NCBI RefSeq assembly: GCF_003443535.1
Contig: NZ_CP031946.1
Coordinates: forward strand, 2,480,001 to 2,544,000
Reading direction: 5' to 3'
DNA: 64,000 nt
Origin: Ruegeria sp. AD91A
GTDB taxonomy: Bacteria; Pseudomonadota; Alphaproteobacteria; Rhodobacterales; Rhodobacteraceae
Shown: one piece after another, positions 51,586-60,782 of the stretch
Layout: the number at the start of each line of letters is the position of its first letter
How positions within the stretch are numbered: position 1 is the stretch's first letter
The notes under the pieces: model-generated
The model's database searches: none
What the model saw: only the letters and a program-made list of their open reading frames with translations
What the model was told of the DNA's origin: nothing
Made by a program: the position numbers and the translations under genes

Positions 51586-53505
51586 ATGCGTCTGCCGTAT
51601 TTTATCGTTGTTTCCCTGATCTTTCTTGTGTCAGCCGGGCTGTCGCTTTTGGCAGCCAGCTATGCCGTTACAAAGATCGAAGAGACTTCGGAATTCGCTG
51701 TGCGCCGGTCGCTTGATCTCAAAGGCCATGACTGGGCCGAGGTTGAATCCCATGGCTTGCGCGTGGTCCTGACCGGAACTGCACCGGATGAGGCGACCCG
51801 CTTTAACGCGCTGACAGCAGCCGGAACCGAGGTCGATGCGTCCCGCGTGATCGATGAAATGGAGGTTGAAGCGACTTCTGCCCTGGCGTCACCACGCTTT
51901 TCAGCAGAAATTCTGCGCAATGATCACGGTATCTCGATCATCGGTTTGATCCCCGCCAGTGAAGACAGGGATGACCTGATCAGACGGCTGAGCAATCTCG
52001 ACCGCAACATCGCGGTCTCGGACCTGATGGAAACGGCAGATTACCCCAAGCCCGACGGTTGGGATGCAGCGATATCCTATGCCATCGAGGCTTTGGCCAG
52101 CCTGCCTCGCGCCAAAATTTCCGCAAGTGCGGATTTGGTCAAAATCACCGCCATTGCGGACAGCCAACAGGAAAAACAACGTCTCGAACAAGATCTGACT
52201 CGCGCCGCACCGCCCAGCCTGCGGATCGGGCTGGCGATTTCGGCCCCCCGGCCCGTCATCACACCTTTTACGCTGCGTTATCTGATCAACGAAGAAGGTG
52301 GGCAATTTGATGCCTGCTCGGCACAGGATGAAAAAGCCCGCGACCGGATCGTGACCGCCGCGCGCGAAGCCGGACTGTCAGGGCCATATTCCTGTACCAT
52401 CGGTCTGGGTGAGCCCTCACCGCGTTGGCCCGAAGCAGCCGAGAAGAGCATTCAGGCGCTTGCCAGAATCGGCAAAGGCTCGGTCACAATGTCGGATGCC
52501 GACATTACATTGGTTGCGGCGCAAGGCACCGATCCAGCCATGTTCGACCGAATTGTGGGCGAACTTGAAACAGCGTTGCCTCAGGTCTTTGCCCTGCACG
52601 CTGTTATGCCGGAACCCGAAACCAGCGAACAGGCCGGACCCATAGAGTTCTCGGCGACCCGCAGTCCCGAAGGGCTGGTGCAACTGCGAGGGCGCCTGGG
52701 GGATGAAACCTTGCGGGATATGGTCGACAGCTATGCCCGCGCGGCTTTTGGCTCGGACCAGGTCTATACAGCAACCCGCATCGTGCCGGGGCTTCCGGCA
52801 GATTGGCCGGTGCGTGTTCTCGCTGGCCTTGAGGCGTTGGCACAACTTCACAACGGCGCCTTGACCGTGACGCCGGACACAGTCGAACTGACTGGCCTCA
52901 GCCATGAAGAAGATGCCAAGGCCCGTATTGCGGGTCAGCTGTCGGACAAGCTGGGAGAGGGGCAGGAATTCACCCTGACGATCACTTATCAGCCACCGCC
53001 AGAACCCGAAGATGCTCTGCCCGATCCTGAAGTCTGCGAAGCGCAGATCGCCGAAGTTCAGACTGTCAGCAAAATTGCTTTCGAACCCGGATCGGCAACG
53101 ATTGCGTCCGACTCGCGCGATGCCGTGAACCAGATCGCGGATATCCTGCGCGACTGCGGACCGATCCGTATGGAAATACAAGGCCATACCGACAGCCAGG
53201 GCCGCGAAGAGATGAACCAGCAGCTCAGCCAGGCACGGGCTCAATCCATTCTGAACGAGCTGCGCGGGCGGCGCATTCCCACCAGCAGCTACACTGCCGT
53301 GGGATACGGTGAAACACAGCCCATTGCGGATAACGACACCGAAGAAGGCCGCGAGGAAAACCGGCGGATCGAGTTCCGGCTGATCCGCCCCGAACCAGTC
53401 GAGGCCTCCGAAACAGGTCTCGAAGCGCTCGAGGCCGAGACTAACCCGCCCGAGGCGGATCAGACCGACACGACCGCACCAGATGCGGATGCAGAGGACC
53501 AGTAA
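51586..53505 (+). CDS. OmpA family protein with repeated BON-like domains
   Basis: About 639 residues. N-terminal membrane anchor/signal (~5-28), then several repeats of ~75-90 residues in BON-like style (RVVLTGTAPDEATRFNAL, ISIIGLIPASEDRDDLI, KITAIADSQQEKQRLEQDL), and an OmpA C-terminal peptidoglycan-binding domain with MEIQGHTDSQGREEMNQQLSQARAQS, closing with an acidic Ala/Glu/Pro tail. Resembles ArfA-type periplasmic proteins that bind cell wall. ATG 51586 chosen; a GTG at 51571 is in frame but touches GAGGA. Confidence 0.9.
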   Translation: MRLPYFIVVSLIFLVSAGLSLLAASYAVTKIEETSEFAVRRSLDLKGHDWAEVESHGLRVVLTGTAPDEATRFNALTAAGTEVDASRVIDEMEVEATSALASPRFSAEILRNDHGISIIGLIPASEDRDDLIRRLSNLDRNIAVSDLMETADYPKPDGWDAAISYAIEALASLPRAKISASADLVKITAIADSQQEKQRLEQDLTRAAPPSLRIGLAISAPRPVITPFTLRYLINEEGGQFDACSAQDEKARDRIVTAAREAGLSGPYSCTIGLGEPSPRWPEAAEKSIQALARIGKGSVTMSDADITLVAAQGTDPAMFDRIVGELETALPQVFALHAVMPEPETSEQAGPIEFSATRSPEGLVQLRGRLGDETLRDMVDSYARAAFGSDQVYTATRIVPGLPADWPVRVLAGLEALAQLHNGALTVTPDTVELTGLSHEEDAKARIAGQLSDKLGEGQEFTLTITYQPPPEPEDALPDPEVCEAQIAEVQTVSKIAFEPGSATIASDSRDAVNQIADILRDCGPIRMEIQGHTDSQGREEMNQQLSQARAQSILNELRGRRIPTSSYTAVGYGETQPIADNDTEEGREENRRIEFRLIRPEPVEASETGLEALEAETNPPEADQTDTTAPDADAEDQ

Positions 53506-53506
53506 G

Positions 53507-53827
53507 TTGAACAGAACCGAATTCATCATCGCCACTGCCGTCATTCTGTTTGCGGCCTTCTGCATGGGCTGGTTTGCCAACTGGCTGGCCCACCGCCTGT
53601 CCCGCGTCCGCCAAAGCGACGTTGCTGATCTGGATCGCATGAGCCAGGAACTGCACGAAGCGGAAGAAACCCGCGATCAGGCCATAACCTACCTTCAGCA
53701 ACGCGAAGCCGAGTTGACCAATCAGCTGACCCAGACAGAGGCAGAACTGGCCGCAGCCATGGACGGCCTGCGCGCCGCGCGGCAAGAGGCCGAGGAAATG
53801 CGCGGGCGGATCAACAACGCCGACTGA
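53507..53827 (+). CDS. Small membrane protein with coiled coil
   Basis: About 106 residues: one membrane helix (~7-27, IIATAVILFAAFCMGWFANWL) and a long charged coiled coil (SQELHEAEETRDQAITYLQQREAELTNQLTQTEAELAAA in outline). Four bases after the OmpA-family stop; TTG 53507 is the likely start, with GAGGA about ten bases before it. Probably partners the OmpA-family protein in envelope architecture (inference). Confidence 0.82.
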   Translation: MNRTEFIIATAVILFAAFCMGWFANWLAHRLSRVRQSDVADLDRMSQELHEAEETRDQAITYLQQREAELTNQLTQTEAELAAAMDGLRAARQEAEEMRGRINNAD

Positions 53828-53848
53828 ACGACCGTCTTTCCGGTCGTC

Positions 53849-54070
53849 TCACAAGACCTGTGCCAAATCTGCGAACGGGTCTTCGGGGTCTTCCAGGCCA
53901 ACCGACGGCCAGAACACGCCATCCCCTGCGCAATTCCTACAACGCGCCAATTGCGCCCCTTCCAGACGGAAGGACGTTTGCATCAAAGCTTCGGTTCCCA
54001 TCCGGAAAACCAGACTGCAATGGCGACCAAGCGACACGGCATAGTGGACGATCCAGAGTTTATCGATCAT
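53849..54070 (-). CDS. Small hypothetical protein
   Basis: 73 residues from ATG 54070 (the frame is open to 54190). Contains WIVHYAVSLGRHCSLVFRMG, a CRNC pair and a Pro/Asp-rich acidic end (GLEDPEDPFADL). No family recognised. The 205 bases upstream to moaE's end contain no other gene I can support. The reading frame is plausible but the ribosome site is weak. Confidence 0.5.
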   Translation of the reverse strand: MIDKLWIVHYAVSLGRHCSLVFRMGTEALMQTSFRLEGAQLARCRNCAGDGVFWPSVGLEDPEDPFADLAQVL

Positions 54071-54275
54071 CTGCCGGGCATACGCACCGCTGATCGGGGC
54101 CGGGCTTTGTCCGAATGAATTGTCTGTTTCGCAAGGCCTTAGCAACTCAATCCGTAGTGCAAGCCGCAATCCTACCGATCCATTTTTCACGGATTTGGTG
54201 CAGATTCGCGAACCAGTGTCTGGATGAGAATTGAACCCGCTCGGGTCAACAAGCCACCACGGCGGTCGCGCCGCA

Positions 54276-54719
54276 CTACCAGCGGGTCAACGCGTCTTCG
54301 TCCTGTTCTTTGGCCGCGACCCATTCCGCGCCGGAACGGGTGATTTCTTTCTTCCAGAACGGCGCACGCGATTTCAGATAATCCATCAGATACTCCGCCG
54401 CTTCAAACGCATCCTTGCGGTGCGGTGCCGCCGTGGCCACCATCATGATCTTGTCGCCCGGTGCCAGACGTCCATGACGATGAATCACCAGCACATCGCC
54501 CAACGACCAACGATCCTTGGCCTCTTGGGCGATCTTGGTCAGGGCGCGCTCGGTCATACCCGGATAATGCTCGATCTCCATCACATCCAGATCACCGCTT
54601 GCAAGGTCGCGCACAACGCCGGTGAAAGTAACGATGGCCCCGTTGGAATCATCCCCGGCGGCAAAAGCATTGGCCTCTGCCCCCAGATCAAATGCCTCTT
54701 CCTGAACCGCGATCCGCAT
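54276..54719 (-). CDS. moaE: Molybdopterin synthase catalytic subunit MoaE
   Basis: Converts precursor Z (cPMP) to molybdopterin with MoaD thiocarboxylate. 147 residues; GAIVTFTGVVRD near 27-38, MEIEHYPGMTE near 47-57, VIHRHGRLAPGD and the active-site Lys stretch KSRAPFWKKE near 115-124 are all present. Three bases after moaD. Confidence 0.96.
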   Translation of the reverse strand: MRIAVQEEAFDLGAEANAFAAGDDSNGAIVTFTGVVRDLASGDLDVMEIEHYPGMTERALTKIAQEAKDRWSLGDVLVIHRHGRLAPGDKIMMVATAAPHRKDAFEAAEYLMDYLKSRAPFWKKEITRSGAEWVAAKEQDEDALTRW

Positions 54720-54722
54720 CGT

Positions 54723-54968
54723 TCAACCGCCCGTCATCGGTGGGAAAAACGCAACTTCCCGAACTCCTGCCAGCGAAGCATCGAATTCCGACAGCTCTTG
54801 ATCCAACGCGACGCGAAGGGCGGACAAATCGGCAAACGCCGCGGCGTAGCGGTCTTCCCGAGCGCTCAGTTCAGCCACCAGGTCGCTAACTGTGGCCGCT
54901 TGCGTTTCGACCTTTTCTTTTGGCAAGCCGATGCGTTCGCGCACCCATGCGAAATAAAGAACATCCAT
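54723..54968 (-). CDS. moaD: Molybdopterin synthase sulfur carrier subunit MoaD
   Basis: Ubiquitin-fold sulfur carrier, 81 residues, ending in the required PPMTGG with its thiocarboxylated C-terminal Gly-Gly. DVLYFAWVRERIG at the start is typical. Lies three bases after the pgsA stop and before moaE, as in many alphaproteobacteria. Confidence 0.95.
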   Translation of the reverse strand: MDVLYFAWVRERIGLPKEKVETQAATVSDLVAELSAREDRYAAAFADLSALRVALDQELSEFDASLAGVREVAFFPPMTGG

Positions 54969-54971
54969 CGG

Positions 54972-55640
54972 TTAGCTCTCCTTCAGATGAGGCATGGCTT
55001 TACGTAGATAATCATAGCCGGTGATCAATGTTAGCGTTGCGGCGATCCACAACAGCCACAGCCCAACCTGACCAGCCCAGTACATGCCATCGACATTCAA
55101 GCGCAGGTGGTTCACGTCTTCGACCTGACCCGCAATGATTTGCTCGACCAGCTCGGCATCCATACCAAAACTCGCCATCACGGCATAGTGCTCAAAGATA
55201 CCCTGCGAAAACAGAACTGCGATGGCGACCATCTGGGCCGTGGTCTTCCATTTGGCCAGTTTGGTGACTTTGAGCGTGCCGGCCACATCGCCCAAGTATT
55301 CCCGCAGGCCCGACACAAAAACTTCACGAAACAGGATCACGGTTGCAGGAAGAACAAGCCACGGTGTCCAGTGCTCGGTCGAATAGCCCACAAGGATCAT
55401 AAGCGCGATCACCACCATGGCCTTGTCGGCGATCGGATCCAGCATCGCTCCGATTTTGGTCTCCTGCTTCCATGCGCGGGCCAGATACCCATCGAACCAA
55501 TCGGTAATCGCCGCTGACAGAAACAGGATCAGTGCAAACCAGTCCGCATAGGGACGGGTGAAATACAAAAACATAACAGCCAGTCCGGGCGCGGCCAGCA
55601 GGCGCAGCACAGTCAGGAGATTGGGTAAATTCCACTTCAT
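54972..55640 (-). CDS. pgsA: CDP-diacylglycerol-glycerol-3-phosphate 3-phosphatidyltransferase
   Basis: Makes phosphatidylglycerol phosphate. 222 residues from ATG 55640, about five to six membrane helices. The CDP-alcohol phosphotransferase signature DWFDGYLARAWKQETKIGAMLDPIADK spans ~45-71 in outline, with the DG..AR..G...D...D pattern intact. Next to moaD and near uvrC, the usual alphaproteobacterial order. Confidence 0.95.
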   Translation of the reverse strand: MKWNLPNLLTVLRLLAAPGLAVMFLYFTRPYADWFALILFLSAAITDWFDGYLARAWKQETKIGAMLDPIADKAMVVIALMILVGYSTEHWTPWLVLPATVILFREVFVSGLREYLGDVAGTLKVTKLAKWKTTAQMVAIAVLFSQGIFEHYAVMASFGMDAELVEQIIAGQVEDVNHLRLNVDGMYWAGQVGLWLLWIAATLTLITGYDYLRKAMPHLKES

Positions 55641-55813
55641 GGCTTGGACCCTATATTGCTGGTCCGGAACAGAAAAGCCAATCAGGCAAAAAACTTCATC
55701 ACTCACAAACGCTTGGTCAAAGCGCCGCAGGCCTGGCGTCTCAGAACAGAACCTCTTGGCCTTTCCCGGCTTTGCGGTCAGATTGCCGCGCAAGCCGAAC
55801 CAGAAAGTACCAG

Positions 55814-56698
55814 ATGACAGCGCATATTCAAACCGACGCCCGATCAAACATGATCGGCAGCCTCTGGATGATCACCGCGATGGCGGGCTTTGCGCTGGAG
55901 GATGCGTTGCTGAAAGCCGCCTCAGCCGCACTCCCGATATGGCAGGTTCTGGTTCTTTTTGGTGTGGGTGGGTCCGTGATATTTGCTGCGGTGGCTTTGG
56001 CGCGCGGGCATCGGTTGCTGCACCCTGACGTTCTGTCCCGCCCGATGAAAATTCGAGTACTTTTCGAGGTCTTTGGTCGATTGTTTTACGTTCTGGCCAT
56101 TGCTCTGAGCCCTTTGTCCTCGGCTACGGTGATTCTGCAAGCCACGCCTCTGGTCGTTGTTGCAGGCGCCGCGTTGTTCTTTGGCGAGACAGTCGGTTGG
56201 CGGCGTTGGAGCGCTATCTTTGTCGGCATGATCGGCGTCGTCGTCATCCTGCAACCCACCGGAGACAGTTTTTCGCTGCTGTCGATACTGGCAGTGCTGG
56301 GAATGCTGGGATTTGCCGGACGTGATCTGGCCAGCCGCGCAGCACCTGCCACGCTTGGAACCGAAGTCCTAGGGTTTTACGGCTTCCTCAGCATCATCGT
56401 GGCCGGCGTGGCCTGTCGGTTTTGGGAGGGCGCGCCGATGGTCTCACTCAGCGTGCACACAAGCCTGCACCTAACCGGGGCGGTGCTGATGGGGGTAATG
56501 GCTTATGCGTCGCTGATGAAGGCCATGCGCACGGGCGAAGTGTCTGCCGTGACCCCGTTCCGGTACACCCGACTATTGTTCGGCATCGGGTTGGGTGTGG
56601 CAGTGTTCGGTGAAAGCCTGGACCCTACCATGTGGATCGGCAGCGCGCTGATCGTTGTCTCGGGCCTCTATATCCTGTGGCGGGGTCGGCGTGCCTAG
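55814..56698 (+). CDS. EamA (DMT superfamily) transporter
   Basis: 294 residues, ten predicted helices in two EamA repeats (residues ~15-145 and ~150-290), of the RhaT/RarD-like group; likely exports or imports a small metabolite. It lies between uvrC and pgsA but on the opposite strand, breaking an otherwise common gene order. Its TAG shares CTAG with the uvrC stop. ATG 55814 chosen; ATG 55850 is also possible. Confidence 0.9.
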   Translation: MTAHIQTDARSNMIGSLWMITAMAGFALEDALLKAASAALPIWQVLVLFGVGGSVIFAAVALARGHRLLHPDVLSRPMKIRVLFEVFGRLFYVLAIALSPLSSATVILQATPLVVVAGAALFFGETVGWRRWSAIFVGMIGVVVILQPTGDSFSLLSILAVLGMLGFAGRDLASRAAPATLGTEVLGFYGFLSIIVAGVACRFWEGAPMVSLSVHTSLHLTGAVLMGVMAYASLMKAMRTGEVSAVTPFRYTRLLFGIGLGVAVFGESLDPTMWIGSALIVVSGLYILWRGRRA

Positions 56699-58557
56699 AC
56701 CTTGTCGTGAAAGAAGTCGTAAACCTTCTGCGCCAAACCGGCCGAGATCCCTTCGACCGCTTTCAGATCGGCCAGATTGGCCCGGCTGACGGCTTTGGCG
56801 CTGCCGAAATGAGCCAGCAGAGCACGTTTGCGTGCCGCCCCGACACCGGGGATCTCGTCCAGCGGTGTCGCACCTACGGCCTTTGCCCGCTTTGCGCGAT
56901 GGGTGCCGATGGCAAACCGGTGCGCCTCATCCCTTAAGCGTTGAATGAAATACAGTACCGGATCGTTTCGTTTCAGCGCAAATGGGCGCTGGCCGATCCG
57001 GTGAAACTCTTCCTTGCCGTGATCGCGGTCGACCCCTTTGGCGACGCCGACCATGGAAATGTCTTCGACCCCATGTTCGACCATGATCTCATGCACGGCG
57101 CTTACCTGCCCGGCACCGCCATCAATCAGCAGCAGGTCAGGCCACAGCCCTTTGTCGCGATCCGGGTCTTCCTTTTGCAATCTGGTGAAACGACGGTTCA
57201 GTACCTCTTTCATCATGCCAAAGTCGTCACCCGGTGTGAGGTCATCTCCGCGAATGTTGAACTTGCGGTAGGCGTTTTTCATGAACCCCTCTGGGCCCGC
57301 TACGATCATGCCGCCAACCGCGTTGGTGCCTTGAATGTGAGAGTTGTCGTAGACCTCAATCCGACCCGGCGGACCGTCCAGTTCGAACGCCTCGGCCAGC
57401 CCGCGCAACAGCTTTGCCTGCGTGGCGCTTTCCGACATGCGGCGGGCCAGAGCCTCGCGTGCGTTGCGCAAAGCGCCGGCAACCAGTTCATGTTTTTCGC
57501 CACGTCGCGGCACAAGGATTTCGACCTTGCGCCCGGCTTTTTCAGCCAACGCCTGCTGCATCAGATCAACGTTTTCGATTCCGTCCGACAGGATCAACTG
57601 TCGCGGCGGTTCCTTGTTGTCGTAGAACTGACCCAGAAAGGCCTCCATCACTTCGGCAGATGAAACATCCGGCCCGACGCGCGGATAGAAATCCTTGTTG
57701 CCCCAGTTCTGGTTCGCACGGATGAAAAACACCTGCACACAGGCCTGACCGCTGTCCATGTAAAGGCCGATCACGTCCGCCTCAGCAACACCGCGCGGGT
57801 TGATACCCTGAGAGGTCTGCACCTGCGTCAGCGCCCGGATACGGTCACGCAGACCGGCGGCGCGTTCGAACTCCATCGCCTCGGACGCAGCCATCATCTG
57901 CTCGGCCAGCTCCTCCTGTACCTTGGTCGAGCGACCCGACAGGAAGCGTTCAGCATCCTTCACGCTTTCACGGTAATCCTCCTCCGAGATCAGGCCAACA
58001 CACGGCCCGGAGCAACGCTTGATCTGATACAGCAGGCAAGGCCGTGTTCGGCTGTCGAACATCGAATCCGAGCAGTTGCGCAGCAGGAACGCTTTTTGCA
58101 ATTGATTCAATGTCCGGTTCACCGCACCTGCGCTGGCAAAGGGACCGAAATAGGCTCCTTTTTCCTTCTTCGCCCCGCGGTGTTTCTTGATCTGCGGAAA
58201 GTCATGATCCTTGGCGACCAGTATGTTCGGAAAGCTTTTGTCATCCCGCAACAATACATTGTATTTCGGCTTGAGCTGCTTGATCAGGTTCTGCTCCAGC
58301 AGCAATGCCTCGGTCTCGGTTCGCGTGGTCAAAAACATCATCGAAGCCGTCGCGGCGATCATCTTTTCGATCCGACCCGAATGACCCGGACGTGTGTAAT
58401 TCGACACCCGTGCCTTGAGGTTTCGAGCTTTTCCGACGTACAGAACCCGGCTGTCGGCATCGAGCATGCGGTAAACACCCGGAGAACTGTCCAGCGTTTT
58501 TACATGGCGCTGAATGCAGGCATAGCCGGAAAGGGACGATTCGCTGTCGATAGTCAT
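56695..58557 (-). CDS. uvrC: Excinuclease ABC subunit UvrC
   Basis: Makes both incisions in nucleotide excision repair. 620 residues: GIY-YIG domain ([27 protein letters not shown], ~25-51), a Cys pair region ([15 protein letters not shown]), UVR motif (~205-240), RNase H-like endonuclease domain with [11 protein letters not shown], and C-terminal tandem HhH ([18 protein letters not shown]). Complete. Confidence 0.96.
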   Translation of the reverse strand: MTIDSESSLSGYACIQRHVKTLDSSPGVYRMLDADSRVLYVGKARNLKARVSNYTRPGHSGRIEKMIAATASMMFLTTRTETEALLLEQNLIKQLKPKYNVLLRDDKSFPNILVAKDHDFPQIKKHRGAKKEKGAYFGPFASAGAVNRTLNQLQKAFLLRNCSDSMFDSRTRPCLLYQIKRCSGPCVGLISEEDYRESVKDAERFLSGRSTKVQEELAEQMMAASEAMEFERAAGLRDRIRALTQVQTSQGINPRGVAEADVIGLYMDSGQACVQVFFIRANQNWGNKDFYPRVGPDVSSAEVMEAFLGQFYDNKEPPRQLILSDGIENVDLMQQALAEKAGRKVEILVPRRGEKHELVAGALRNAREALARRMSESATQAKLLRGLAEAFELDGPPGRIEVYDNSHIQGTNAVGGMIVAGPEGFMKNAYRKFNIRGDDLTPGDDFGMMKEVLNRRFTRLQKEDPDRDKGLWPDLLLIDGGAGQVSAVHEIMVEHGVEDISMVGVAKGVDRDHGKEEFHRIGQRPFALKRNDPVLYFIQRLRDEAHRFAIGTHRAKRAKAVGATPLDEIPGVGAARKRALLAHFGSAKAVSRANLADLKAVEGISAGLAQKVYDFFHDKV

Positions 58558-58847
58558 GACCCTGAGATATGATTCTCTGACAATGGCTGCAATCTCACGC
58601 CACTCAGATCAAGAGTAAACAAATCCACGGTTTCTGTGGATAAGTGTGAAGATAAGTTTTCGGAAAATCGAAAATCCCCTTGTTTCCTTGCCTCTTCCCT
58701 TACTTGCACAAAAATTAGGCAACAATTTAAATACTTGTTTTTAAATGATATTTTTTTACATACTTAGCAAGTGTATGAAAAAAAAGACAATTTTGTAACG
58801 CGCATGTAACACAATTGAGAGCGGTGCAAAACTTGCAGCAAAATTGC
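58558..58847. other. AT-rich intergenic region with a perfect DnaA-box match
   Basis: 290 bases with no gene, strikingly AT-rich between ~58660 and 58830. TGTGGATAA (reverse complement of TTATCCACA) is at 58635-58643, next to an inverted repeat ATCCAC/GTGGAT (58623-58628, 58636-58641), and T/A tracts and TACTTGTTTTTAAATG follow. Only one exact box is visible; a two-mismatch version (TGAAGATAA) is just downstream. It must contain the uvrC promoter. Could hold an unrecognised small RNA or DnaA-regulated site; evidence for a replication origin is weak. Confidence 0.45.
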
Positions 58848-59627
58848 TTATTCTACGCCCAAAACATCCGGAGTTTTCCAACCCAGATGCTGACCACCAT
58901 CCACACATAAAAGCTGCCCGGTAACCGCGTGTGCATCCAGAAAATACCCAAGCGCGGCAGTTATGTCAGACAGGTTGGACCCCCGCTCCAACACGGTATT
59001 GGAACGCTGTGCCTGAAAATGTTCTTCGCTTTGGCGGTGACCCTGCATCGTTGGACCCGGCCCGATCGCGTTGACGCGGATCGTCGGAGACAATGCCTGC
59101 GCCGCCGTTCGGGTCAGCGTCCACAGACCCATTTTCGCGATGGTGTATGACATGAACTCGGGCGTCAATTTACGCACTCGCATGTCCACCATGTTGACGA
59201 TAAGGCCGGTTGCGAGCGGTTCGCCATTTTCATCTGCGCCAACGCTCAGCCCCTGATCCGCCATTGCCTGCGTCAGAACAAAGGGCGCACGCAGGTTGCT
59301 GTCGAGATGTCGATCCCAGCTTTGCCGGGTTGCCGTGCGGATGTTGTCATATTCAAAGATCGACGCGTTGTTCACCAGACAGGTGATCGGCCCGCCCAGC
59401 GCCTCTGCCGCTTTGGGCAACAGCGCCTGAACCTGAGCCTCGTCCAGCAGATCGGTCTGCAGGGCCACGGATTGACGGCCAAGCGCCTGCACCTCTGCCG
59501 CTGTCTCCTGCGCCGGGCCTTCGGACGAGGCGTAGTGCACGGCCACATCAAAACCACGACCCGCCAGATACAGCGCCATGGCCCGGCCCAGACGAATACC
59601 GGCACCGGTCACTAAAGCTCGGGTCAT
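58848..59627 (-). CDS. SDR family oxidoreductase (FolM/pteridine-reductase-like)
   Basis: 259 residues, NADP(H)-dependent. Cofactor loop TGAGIRLGRAMA near residues 7-18, NNAS near 86-89, and the YTIAK catalytic Tyr/Lys near 161-165; the usual catalytic Ser region reads NMVD, as in FolM/PTR1-type dihydromonapterin or pteridine reductases (inference). The Arg after GxG (GIRLG) also fits that group. GAGGTGA precedes the ATG. Confidence 0.88.
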   Translation of the reverse strand: MTRALVTGAGIRLGRAMALYLAGRGFDVAVHYASSEGPAQETAAEVQALGRQSVALQTDLLDEAQVQALLPKAAEALGGPITCLVNNASIFEYDNIRTATRQSWDRHLDSNLRAPFVLTQAMADQGLSVGADENGEPLATGLIVNMVDMRVRKLTPEFMSYTIAKMGLWTLTRTAAQALSPTIRVNAIGPGPTMQGHRQSEEHFQAQRSNTVLERGSNLSDITAALGYFLDAHAVTGQLLCVDGGQHLGWKTPDVLGVE

Positions 59628-59648
59628 GCTTCACCTCGTTTTGTCAGA

Positions 59649-60614
59649 TCACACCAGCAATACGGTGACATAAAGCACATAAAGAAAAGTCAACACCAAC
59701 CCCCAGACGCGCGAGATGTCCTGTTTGAGGAACACAAACGGAACCAGAAGCAGCGATGCGCCCAGCATGACCCACAAGTCGAACCGCAAGAACTCTGGGG
59801 TAACTGGTATGCGACCAAACCAGGTTGCGATCCCGATGATGGCCAGAAGGTTGAACATGTTCGAACCGATCACGTTACCCAGCGCGACATCGGCTTGTCT
59901 GCGCAGTGCGGCCATAAGCGTCGTCGCAAGTTCGGGCAAAGAGGTTCCTACCGCGATAAGGGTCAGGCCGATGACCGTTTCGCTGACTCCATAAGTTTTC
60001 GCAATCGTGGTCGCGTTGTCCACCAGCAAATGGGCACCCATCGGAAGTCCCACCAGGCCCAGGATCAGGTAAATCGATACCTTCCAGTAGGGCATGTCCG
60101 GGTCAGCTTCTTCCAGACCTTCCAGTTCGTCATCCTCCGCGCATGCCTCACCACAGGCCTTGCGATGTGCCTTTGCCTCACGAAAGGCATTCGTAAGAAC
60201 CAGACCCAAAGCCGCCAGCAGGATCAGGCCACTGAAGACGGTGAACGTGCCGCAAAAAGCCAGCCCGATGAACAGAACCGTCGCCATCAGCATGAACACA
60301 TAGTTCCTGCGGCTGTTGCATTCACTGGTGTGAATCGTTGCCAGCAATGCGGGCAGGCCAAGAACCAACAGGATGTTGGCCGTGTTCGATCCGACAACGT
60401 TGCCCAGCGCGATACCGGGCGCGTTCTCTTTCAACGCGCTGATCGCAATAAGCAACTCGGGTGCCGACGTACCAAAGGCTACAATCGTCAGGCTGACGAT
60501 CAGCGCCGGGACGCCGAGACGCAGGCTCAGATTCACAGCACCACGCACCAAGGCATCGCCTGCCAGCAGCAGGATCAACAGGCCAAGACCAGACAGCAGC
60601 CATGTGGTGATCAA
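59649..60614 (-). CDS. Calcium/sodium antiporter (CaxA/YrbG family)
   Basis: 321 residues, about ten membrane helices in two inverted repeats. Both alpha-repeats are intact: VAFGTSAPELLIAISA...ALGNVVGSNTANILLVLG and AVGTSLPELATTLMA...ALGNVIGSNMFNLLAIIG in outline, the ion-binding motifs of the YrbG-type Na+/Ca2+ exchangers. A central acidic loop (EACAEDDELEGLEEADPD) separates them. TTG start with GGGGG six bases upstream, overlapping the stop of the small zinc-ribbon gene. Confidence 0.94.
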   Translation of the reverse strand: MITTWLLSGLGLLILLLAGDALVRGAVNLSLRLGVPALIVSLTIVAFGTSAPELLIAISALKENAPGIALGNVVGSNTANILLVLGLPALLATIHTSECNSRRNYVFMLMATVLFIGLAFCGTFTVFSGLILLAALGLVLTNAFREAKAHRKACGEACAEDDELEGLEEADPDMPYWKVSIYLILGLVGLPMGAHLLVDNATTIAKTYGVSETVIGLTLIAVGTSLPELATTLMAALRRQADVALGNVIGSNMFNLLAIIGIATWFGRIPVTPEFLRFDLWVMLGASLLLVPFVFLKQDISRVWGLVLTFLYVLYVTVLLV

Positions 60615-60781
60615 GTCCGGCCCCCTTTTTCGCAGGCACAGGGGCCTTTACCTATGCGAAACCGCCCGCAGCGTGGACACTTGGCCGAGCTCAGTTTCTT
60701 TTGCCCCGGAAAGCGCAGTTTGCCAAACATCGCCAAGACGCCCATGCCAATCAGAAAAAGTGTGACAACCTTGATGATCAC
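60611..60781 (-). CDS. 56-residue membrane-anchored zinc-ribbon protein
   Basis: A short gene between the S49 protease and the antiporter. GTG 60781 begins two bases past the protease stop; the frame encodes one hydrophobic helix (VVTLFLIGMGVLAMF) and then KCPRCGRFRIGKGPCACEK, with four or five Cys in a CxxC...CxC zinc-ribbon layout, and stops at TGA overlapping the antiporter TTG start. Tight packing and a sensible small-protein plan support it. Likely an inner-membrane anchored metal-binding peptide; function unknown. Confidence 0.8.
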   Translation of the reverse strand: MIIKVVTLFLIGMGVLAMFGKLRFPGQKKLSSAKCPRCGRFRIGKGPCACEKGGRT

Positions 60782-60782
60782 T

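Noticed and set aside
54200..54260. tRNA-like GGGTTCAATTC on the minus strand
   Set aside because: The flanking bases do not form a T-stem, acceptor stem or anticodon arm.
58558..58847. Chromosomal replication origin
   Set aside because: Only one exact DnaA box and no dnaA, parAB, hemE or other origin neighbours; kept only as an AT-rich regulatory candidate.
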